A DNA stretch of 64,000 bases, from assembly GCA_947000775.1 (NCBI GenBank), contig CAMQGK010000634.1:16574501-16638500 (forward strand), in the 5' to 3' direction. The notes under the pieces were generated by a model. That model searched no databases. It worked only from the letters and a program-made list of their open reading frames with translations, and had not been told where the DNA came from. Every line of letters begins with the position of its first letter. Within the stretch, counting starts at the first letter, position 1. The DNA comes from Pterois miles. Taxonomy: Eukaryota > Chordata > Actinopteri > Perciformes > Scorpaenidae. Positions 57,401 through 64,000 of this stretch are shown one piece after another. The position numbers were made by a program, and so were the translations under genes.

Positions 57401-59663
57401 GAGAGTAACTTGCTTTGGCGTGGACTTTGGACTTTGTGAGTTTGCAGACCTTTTACATGCACAAAAAACTATATAACACACTAAAGGAAAGGCGGAAAGC
57501 ACAAAAGCATAATGGGTTCTCTTTAACGCTCACACAGTTTCCCCAAGCCAAGTTTGCACTGGCCAGCCCTGCAACTCCTCTACTGTGGGTTAGTTCATCA
57601 CATGCTGCAGTACTGCAATACATGATCAGTAGTAGATCATCCCTGCAAAATGAAAGAAAACCGAGCTACGCTAGCTATTGGCTGTAGTTTCATATTTATC
57701 AGCGATATGAAAGAAATGGTTTCAATCTAACTCTCGGCAAGAAAGAGTATTTCCCAAAATGTCAAACTTTTTCTTAAAACTGTGCTTTTAACTTGCACAC
57801 TGAATTTTGCATTTGACTTAATGGCCATGCACTAGAAGACTGAATTAGCGGAACTGTTTCCATGAGACAAATATGTTTAGTTTAACCAATCTTAACTTTT
57901 TCTGTCTCTGTAGAGCGAGCGATCCCCTTCGAACACATGATGTATGAACATCTGCAGAAATGGGGGCCTCGGAAACAAGAAGTCAAGTTCTTCCTCCGGC
58001 ATGAAGATTCACCAACTGAGAGCAGTGATCAAGGTGCATATAGTCTCCTCTGGAGGTTTTCCTCCTCTGTGTAGTCTCTACCTGGAGGGTGGAGGGTGGG
58101 GTTGAGGGCTGTCGGGGAATTCCTGACACCTGTTCTGTGCTCAGCTATGGATGCTGTTATGTAAGGCTAGACTGAATGGGGGGTTTTTTAACATTCAAAC
58201 TAAGCTTCTATTTAGGTTTTCAAATGAAGCTTTGTCATGTTTTATATCATCACACCTAAAATACAAAACAAATCCTTTAGCAAAATCATGAGTTTGAATA
58301 AAGTGTTTCCCCAGATTCAATGACTTATTCTTTTTTTAAAATTAAATCAGCTTTCTTTAATGAATATAACTCATCAATGTGTGCGTGTCTCAAACTTGTT
58401 TAGGCCACTGTGAAAATGCAGTTTCTGAAAGGCTAAACCACAACAAATATGGATTGAAGCAGAATATTTTTTAGATAAAAACATGTTGTTACTTTTGGAA
58501 ATGATTACGTTTATCTTTTTCAATAAATTTTCTCTTTGCGACTTTTTGACGCCCTGGTGTTATTGGAAATGTTTGGATCATACAAGTCAGAATCAGTCCT
58601 ACGCAGCCACCACTGGAATCTAATTCTACAGATACTATAATACTATTCACTATGTTATCTATTCGCCTGTCTCTCCTCTGCTCCACTCCATCGTGTATGT
58701 GTGGGGAGACTAAGTCCCGCATTGAGCTAAACATGAGCGGTGCACCGCTGCAGAATGAATATTGGGGGAAACACTGATAAGTGTAGCCTAATCTTTATCT
58801 ACAACTATGCAGAAATACAGACTCAAACAGAATGAATAGACCTCTAGTCAAAGCTTCAAAGTATTGTGTACAGCCCCACAGGTGTCAGCCAATGTTTGTC
58901 TTCACCGAAGTTTAATTGATGCTTGACAGGGCATGTCAGAGGAGTAAATCATTGCCCCAACATACAAACTGCATTGACAGTAATCTTTTTGTATTCGTGT
59001 TTGGGTGGTGTTTAACCATTTAAAAAGCCGGGTGTGAAACTTACCCAAACTTAAAATCACCGAATCCAGCTCTGCACATGATCAGGGACCCATTGAGACA
59101 CATAAATTGCTGTTGGAATTGAATCAAAATTGGGTTACGTTGTGTTGACCTCTAAAGGAAGTACACACAAAGTAATTGGCAGCAGAGAAACAAACTCATT
59201 CTAATGTGATCTTGATCTGATTCATATTTGATATAAGAAAGTGTATTTTTGCAGCAAAGGTGCCATCAACATATCTGGTGATTTTAGTACAGTACAGTAC
59301 AGCAGAAGTGGCCAGTTTTCTATCTCTTCCTGTGACGTTTTAAATCTTTTACTCTCATCTTTCCATGAAGCCTTTCTTATAAAAAAGTTTGAACTAGGTG
59401 GCTTTAGTCAGCAGTGCTTGTCCCAGTTCTTGTATGCCTCTGTCATGAGCAATCAAGTCAGTGAATTTTCAAACTATTCCTGACAATGGCTGTTGCCTCT
59501 GAATCTGCACTTGTGTGCCACTGTGCACGCACATCTGTGCACGCTGGTGTGTCTCTGGTGTGTTTGTGATGGCGACTGTTTCTTTTTTGCAGGGAGTCAG
59601 CAGTCTCAGGATCAGACGAGTCGCAGAAGTGGAAACACCGGAGAGAAGCACAGTGAGAATGGG
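47751..59663 (+). CDS. ppp1r13b: ASPP1 (apoptosis-stimulating of p53 protein 1), 5' part, 116 residues
   Basis: Coding pieces 47751-47759, 55552-55699, 57914-58033 and 59593-59663, all with AG/GT borders and in phase, give residues 1-116; the rest lies beyond the right edge. Residues 4-90 form the ubiquitin-like/RA-like N-terminal domain (ILTVYLSDGEQ, TTCRDVVEFCKEPGE, CHLAEVWRGNE, HLQKWGPRKQEVKFFLRHED), then a Gln/Ser-rich polar stretch begins the linker. VEFCKEPGE, HMMYEHLQKWGP and HEDSPTE match ASPP1 better than ASPP2 (tp53bp2). Full-length ASPP1 has C-terminal ankyrin repeats and an SH3 domain that bind p53 and protein phosphatase 1; none is in this window. Confidence 0.92.
48350..48450. 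repeat. MITE end, GGGGTGTAACGGTACA type
   Basis: AGGGGTGTAACGGTACATC followed by TTGATGTACCGATTC is the start of a common fish non-autonomous element. The far end was not defined. Confidence 0.45.
49367..49525 (+). CDS. Unrecognised small ORF, possible alternative leader exon
   Basis: ATG in a favourable context (G at -3 and +4) opens a 52-codon frame ending TAA. The same frame is open upstream to 49256. The patch is GC-richer than the surrounding intron. An acceptor-like TTTATAG ends at 49269, and donor-like GTAACT (49317) and GTCTGT (49503) sites follow. The product (MAASVDICTLWHQQAIRIKE...) is not one I know. It could be an upstream exon of ppp1r13b with a regulatory frame, or chance. Confidence 0.22.
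   Translation: MAASVDICTLWHQQAIRIKEPVEQRGNPALGSRVTPPANETLADLGLCGCVD
51085..51151. repeat. (CTC)n and (CT)n microsatellites
   Basis: Twelve CTC units at 51085-51121 and a CT run at 51134-51151, just upstream of the alternative exon candidate. Confidence 0.95.
51339..51497 (+). CDS. ppp1r13b: Putative alternative first coding exon of ppp1r13b (53 residues)
   Basis: ATG ATG AAG opens 53 codons that end CGC AAC TTA|GTGAGG at a good donor in phase 0. The next ppp1r13b coding exon (55552) also begins in phase 0, so splicing would yield ...MGRRNL-MILTVYLS with no frame conflict and replace the MMP start. The segment has an amphipathic/hydrophobic start (KRFVTIVLRGLVSL) and a very basic stretch (KKEIRRKRRAAKRAK) that resembles a nuclear localisation signal. 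Codon use and GC content differ from the AT-rich intron. Family resemblance is not known to me, so the call rests on phase, donor and composition. Confidence 0.45.
51804..52161 (-). mobile_element. MITE of the AGGGCTGCAACTAACGATTA family
   Basis: Starts AGGGCTGCAACTAACGATTA, continues with ATGTCAGAAATTGTGAAAAA and CAGCTCAAAGATGTTCAGTT, and ends TAATCGATTAAGCATTGCAC. This is one of the most common teleost hAT-like non-autonomous repeats. A partial copy in the opposite orientation is at 62282-62447. Confidence 0.85.
52165..55551. other. ppp1r13b intron, no further exon seen
   Basis: AT-rich; a long T run at about 54469-54493. A minus-strand frame of 116 codons (53502-53852) is unrecognised and not called. 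A short repeat end (CACAAACCAATGGGTGAGATCAC...TATACAGTCTATG) lies at about 54618-54662. Confidence 0.5.
55700..56500. other. ppp1r13b intron, no feature seen
   Basis: Between the coding exons ending 55699 and starting 57914; unique-looking sequence. Confidence 0.5.
56508..56800 (-). repeat. Retroposon tail-like repeat
   Basis: ACATTTTATTTTATGGTGCCTTTCATGGC then CACTCAAGGTCACCTTACAT is the inverse of a typical fish LINE/SINE 3' end (related to 28355-28440). Confidence 0.45.
56840..57525. repeat. Dispersed fish repeat
   Basis: Blocks such as CCTGCTCTGATTGGTCA, GCATGCCACACTAGCTGCTA and CATAGCAACAGTCTG (twice, 57205 and 57226) resemble an abundant teleost repeat. The 90-codon frame at 57415-57687 has no family match and is not called. 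Confidence 0.5.
58034..59592. other. ppp1r13b intron, no feature seen
   Basis: No exon or clear repeat boundary. Confidence 0.5.
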
Positions 59664-60529
59664 GTGAGTCTTAATTAGCATTCTCTAAAATAAAGGATGT
59701 TCAAATAGAAATGTACTTTTACAGAATAAACCAGGTCCATAGGCCATTGTGAAATCCTTCAGTGCAGTTACACAGGCATATACGGTATAAAGAGACAAAG
59801 AAGACTCAAGGAAGTGGTAGCCAGCAAGCGGGGCTAACTAACTTTCATCTAGCTAGCCTAGCTTGTTAACAGTAGCCCTGATTCCTACGAGACGTTATTT
59901 TTGTTGATGATATTTTAACATCTGCTGAGTGCCATTGTTGAACTGTTGAGCTGTCTCTCTTTCGTGGGTCTAGTTGTGGCCAGACTGTCCGAACTCTCAG
60001 CATTCACAGATGTTGTACAAAGCAGATTAATCAGATACACTATGTAGTGTAGAGTAGCCCCACAATATGACATTATCATGACACTTAAGTCACGATATGA
60101 TCTCATTATGATTTTAAACGTTTTGCAATATGCTGAGTATTGTGATAAGATGAATAGAAAACATATATCATGATTTATTACCTCTTTTTTTAAACTACAA
60201 ATTATACAGTTAGTCAACATCTGTGTAGGGATGCTAATTCTGAAAAAAAAAAAAAAAAGTAACCTATAACCAACAAGATTTGTGCCTCGCGTACAGCAGT
60301 GCGCCAGCTGCAGTATATGACTTCACCGTCCGAGCGTTAGCAGCCACGGTGCTGCTTGTAGTGTCGTAGACATGCAGCCACTTTCCCAGTAAAAGTCTCC
60401 ACCGCATATTTAGCAGGTTGTCAGCTGTGTGTCTGCCCAGCGTAACGATAGCGAGTGTCTGACAAACAGTGTGTGTGTTTGTGCTACGTTAGCAGCTCCA
60501 GCGTTGCCAGCGGCGTCCTGTAAGGTTAG

Positions 60530-60720
60530 ATGTCAGTGGACCCCTTTGAAAATGGCCATGCCAGTTTTTCCTTGCTAAAATGTACAATAACTTTGGAGCA
60601 TTATTTAGCGTTGTTCCTGACAAGCTATCGTGATACGATTGGTACAGATTGATTCCTTCTAGTTTCATATGATACCAGTATCTTCAATCTAGCTTTAAGA
60701 CTGATCCCACTACAACATCT
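60530..60720 (+). repeat. Fragment of the ATGGCCATTTTCACAG-type fish repeat
   Basis: CCCCTTTGAAAATGGCCATG, ACTTTGGAGCATTATTTAGC, AGTTTCATATGATACCAGT and TAGCTTTAAGACTGA follow the order of a very abundant fish repeat related to 14505-15090. Confidence 0.6.
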
Positions 60721-62281
60721 GAAAGACAGAATAGCAGCAGCAGCGGCTTGTTAAAAGGTTAATAGTTAATATAATGAAAGATTGACACTTGACGTCTGTG
60801 TATTGAGACAATATTGCCACGCAAAATATCGCGATACTATACTGTAAAGAACTTTTTCCGCGACCCTTAGACTATATAGTATATATACTGTTTTCTTAGG
60901 AAAAAATAGTTTTAATTTCAGTTTGACTTTAGTTACGCTGCAAATGTGAAAAATGCTTTAAATCAGTGGCTTTCTAATACAAAGACAAAGGCATTTGTTA
61001 CACTGTGCATGAAAGACAAATATTGGCAAAGGAGGGTCATTGTTCTTCACTGAGTTCAGCTGATTTATTATTTTCTTAACATCAACACTAAACTGGTCAA
61101 GTTGTACATTTACTGTGTGGCAGTATTTCTGTGTTTTCATTGAGCAGCACAATAATGTCACAACTCCAGTCTCTGGTATGAGTGAAAATTATCTGTGGAT
61201 ACATGATTCTGATATTAAGCCAGCGTTTGAGAGTAACATCACAGAACCCTGCTGCATTTCCACTTAGTGTTTCCCTGTCAGGTGCGTCCATTGTTGTGCA
61301 CGTCGAGCTCTAGCTTTAGGATGCGTGTGCTAAGAGATGTGAATGACTCTGATAAGAGCAGCCTCTGGCGTGGCATCCTTTCTCTCTCCGACCATCTGTC
61401 CCAGATTTCACAAAAGTAAAGTGTTGCGGTCAAGGAATCGTAACTAATTCAACCTTAAGGGTGAAGGGAAGAATCCAGCGCAGCAGGAAATGGAGGGCTT
61501 GTTGTTTTTGTTTAAAAAAAAAAAAAAGATTGTTGCACAAGAGCACCCAGAAGCCATTCCTGTTATTATCATCTTGAAAACCCACAACTTCTAACTCTCT
61601 GATGAGAAAGTATTAGGAGGTAATATATATATTTTTACGGATCTAGAAATTGATCGACTCTCCAGGCTACAGTCCCTATTTAAGCACTACCAGTATTGTG
61701 CTACTAACCTATAAAACCATAGCATCTATTTTATCATCACTGCTTGTTCAACATTAGCAGTTGCACGGCCGGCTCTGCTTTAACCTCCCAAGCGCCGAGG
61801 CTCAGTCAGTTGTGTCCGGGTTTCTTCCTAATATCTGATTTAGAGGATTATATCAGTCAGCCTGCTGGATGATATAACGGGCCCTAAGAGGATCATTGCG
61901 TTGGCTTTTCCACGGGCTGCTGTCCAACCCCAGGGGCTTTCTCTCCGCCATGCAGAGCTGATCATCCTTTGAGAGGGACGCTGCCTCATAAAAGAGCAGA
62001 GGTGCCTCAAGGGAACACGACGACGATTGCACCCATTTTCAATGTTTTTAATGTTACAGTTTTAGCTTCCATAATTGATGATGACATCTTATTGGCAGTA
62101 CTGAGACGTCTCATTTCATTTACCAAGAGCTGACATGATTTGTTAAAAAAAAGAAAATGTATCTTTAGATAATCATTCACACATCATTTCAGTGATTTTT
62201 TTCCAAGCAGAAATACCAATGGTTCTTTAGCCTCTCAAATGTGATGATTTTCTGCTTTTCTTTATCATTTTATGATAGTTA

Positions 62282-62447
62282 ATTGTCTTTGGGTTTAGGG
62301 CTTTTGGTCAAACAAAACAAACAATTTGCAGACATTGCCATCGGCTTAGAAATGGCTTTCTTTTTTATTCTGACCTACATCAATTGATTAATCGAGAAAA
62401 TAATGAACATATTAATCAATATTGAAGATAATCATAGTCACAGCTCT
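62282..62447 (+). mobile_element. Partial AGGGCTGCAACTAACG-family MITE, opposite orientation
   Basis: TTTGGGTTTAGGGCTTTTGG, then ATTGATTAATCGAGAAAATA and GAAGATAATCATAGTCA correspond to the inverse of 51804-52161, more diverged. Confidence 0.65.
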
Positions 62448-64000
62448 ATATTTGGCCATGTCAGTAAGCATTATCTCTTAATCTGTAGTTTATTTTCTTA
62501 ATGTATCGATTAATCTTTTGGTCTATTGAACGCCAGAGAATAGTTAAATGCTTATTACACTTAGCTTAAACAGAAGATAACATGTTCAAAATGCTTGTTT
62601 TTTCCAACCAACAGTCCAAACCCAGAGTTTCAGTTTACTACCTGAAGTATTTCTTACAAGATTAATCAGTTTATTATCAAAGTAGTTGCTGAGTTTTTTT
62701 GTGTTGCTCGAATCAAATTAATGTTTTACTTCTTACAAAGTTCTGTGCTCTTCAGAACATTATTTTAGTAAGGAGAGATACTACAGGTGAATAAGGTAAA
62801 ATAATAATAATAATAGTAATAAAAATAATAATAGATATCACCATGAAAGTGCAGTAAAATAAACACCTAAATGAGTATTTTGGATGTTTTCTTTCCACTG
62901 GTCTGACAGAAGAATGTAATGGAAGCAAAAAAGCCCAAAATCTCTAAATTGACCAGTGCATGAAAAATGATATTTTTGGCTCGGTTGTCGCTCTCCACTT
63001 CAGATACCGATCTATACAGTTGTTGGAGCGAGTAACGTAGTATCCCATCAGTGAGACTGTGGCTGCTCTCCTTCTCGGTCTGCTCAGTCGGGTGTTTCTC
63101 CGACTCCCTCTTCATCACTGTCTGAGGGTGCGAGTGTGTCTCTTTCTCCCTCGGGTGAATTGTCAGTGATGCAGTGTTGCCTGAGTGCATTTGAGCGTGG
63201 CTGTGTGTGCGTGTGCCAGTGGCTTCCCCGCTTTCCCATCTCGACCTCGGCTGAGTCACCTTGTCCCTCCCCCGCTCCAAGTCTTCCTAGACACTCATAT
63301 CTAAATGTCTTAACAATTGCCAGGTAGGAAAACACTGTGTGAGCCCCACAGGCAAAGCTGCAAATGCAGTGTCCGTGTTGAGTGTCTTTTAAGAGACGGG
63401 ATGATGCGTGACATCAAATTATTCCCATAAAGAAGCATGTTTTATTCAGACAAGATGAGTCACACAAGTGTCTGCCTCTTCTAAATGAGTAAGAGCAGCA
63501 CATGCATGCAATATTTTTGTCTTTTGCGTGTCTTGGTTGTGTCACCTGGACTTAATTATATTTTTCATGTCGTCATCCTTTCCATGTCTTTTTTCTACTC
63601 CCTTCACATTTTAAAAGAGCACTCTTTCTGCACAAATATTCCACATTTCTGTCTGTTATTTGGGAGGAGAAAAAAAAAGCACAGTGACATTTCCTGCATC
63701 GTCTCCTCCCTCTTTGAACACACTTCCTAAAGGCAAAGTCGAGGAGCACTTCAGCATTTCAGTGCCGCTTGCAGTTTGGAGGACTGTAACTCGCTGCTCA
63801 CTCAGTATGCTGTTTTATTGAAGAGTAGAGCACCAGCGTGTTGACGGTAGCGGCTGCTTTTAGGATATTCAGAAGTCTGTAGAGCGATAGTTTGGAGATA
63901 AACAGAATTGAATGTGATCACCAGGCTTCCTTTCTTCTCTCAAGCAACACGAGTGCTGATTTCTGGCTCAAGAGGATTTCATTGAAATGTTTATGGAGGT
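62448..64000. other. ppp1r13b intron up to the window edge
   Basis: The next ASPP1 exon (Gln-rich coiled-coil start) is not in the window. Minus-strand frames near 62867-63335 are low-complexity and have no splice support. An (AAT)-rich tract lies at about 62798-62833. Confidence 0.5.

Noticed and set aside
57415..57687. 90-codon frame
   Set aside because: Overlaps a dispersed repeat, no family resemblance.
47751..59663. Assignment to tp53bp2 (ASPP2) rather than ppp1r13b
   Set aside because: VEFCKEPGE, HMMYEHLQKWGP and HEDSPTE fit ASPP1 better than the corresponding ASPP2 segments.
1..64000. CRISPR arrays, operons, prophage or defence systems
   Set aside because: No direct-repeat/spacer pattern; the window is clearly eukaryotic with spliced genes.

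Overview
The window is vertebrate nuclear DNA, most likely from a percomorph teleost fish. Genes are split into many short exons with GT-AG introns. The background is AT-rich with long CA/TG microsatellites, and many interspersed repeats have the structure of common fish elements (tRNA-derived SINEs, L2/Rex-type LINE ends, Tc1-like and hAT/MITE-like DNA elements). I see no bacterial, phage or CRISPR features.

Layout. 1-15.6 kb is gene-poor and repeat-rich; it holds one unassigned GC-rich exon candidate (4971-5209), one small ORF with a membrane-like segment (13503-13667) and several nested transposable elements. A tRNA-Glu(CTC) gene lies on the minus strand at 15615-15686. From about 15.9 to 38.5 kb is a complete plus-strand ncoa7 gene (nuclear receptor coactivator 7; LysM, GRAM-like and TLDc regions). 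I could join 16 coding exons in phase into an 809-residue product. 39-41.3 kb holds a hairpin repeat, a frameshifted extra hint3-like first exon and a LINE 3' fragment. 41.8-45.1 kb is a complete five-exon hint3 gene (HIT-family nucleotide hydrolase, 149 residues). From about 47 kb to the right edge is the 5' part of ppp1r13b (ASPP1): untranslated leader, a start exon encoding Met-Met-Pro, and three more coding exons covering residues 4-116 (ubiquitin-like/RA-like N-terminal domain). The gene continues beyond the window.

The ncoa7-hint3 order matches the human 6q22 neighbourhood (HEY2-NCOA7-HINT3-TRMT11); ppp1r13b corresponds to human 14q32, so a synteny junction lies between hint3 and ppp1r13b. 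The three genes are read in the same direction but are independent transcription units with unrelated roles (oxidative-stress/V-ATPase-related TLDc protein, nucleotide hydrolase, p53-binding regulator).

I did not find a convincing new multi-gene system. The observations most worth following are a putative alternative first coding exon of ppp1r13b (51339-51497) that splices in phase, an upstream ORF in the ncoa7 leader whose stop overlaps the start codon (TGATG), the broken second hint3 exon 1, and the small ORFs at 13503-13667 and 49367-49525. Domain and orthology calls come from recalled family features, not from a database search.
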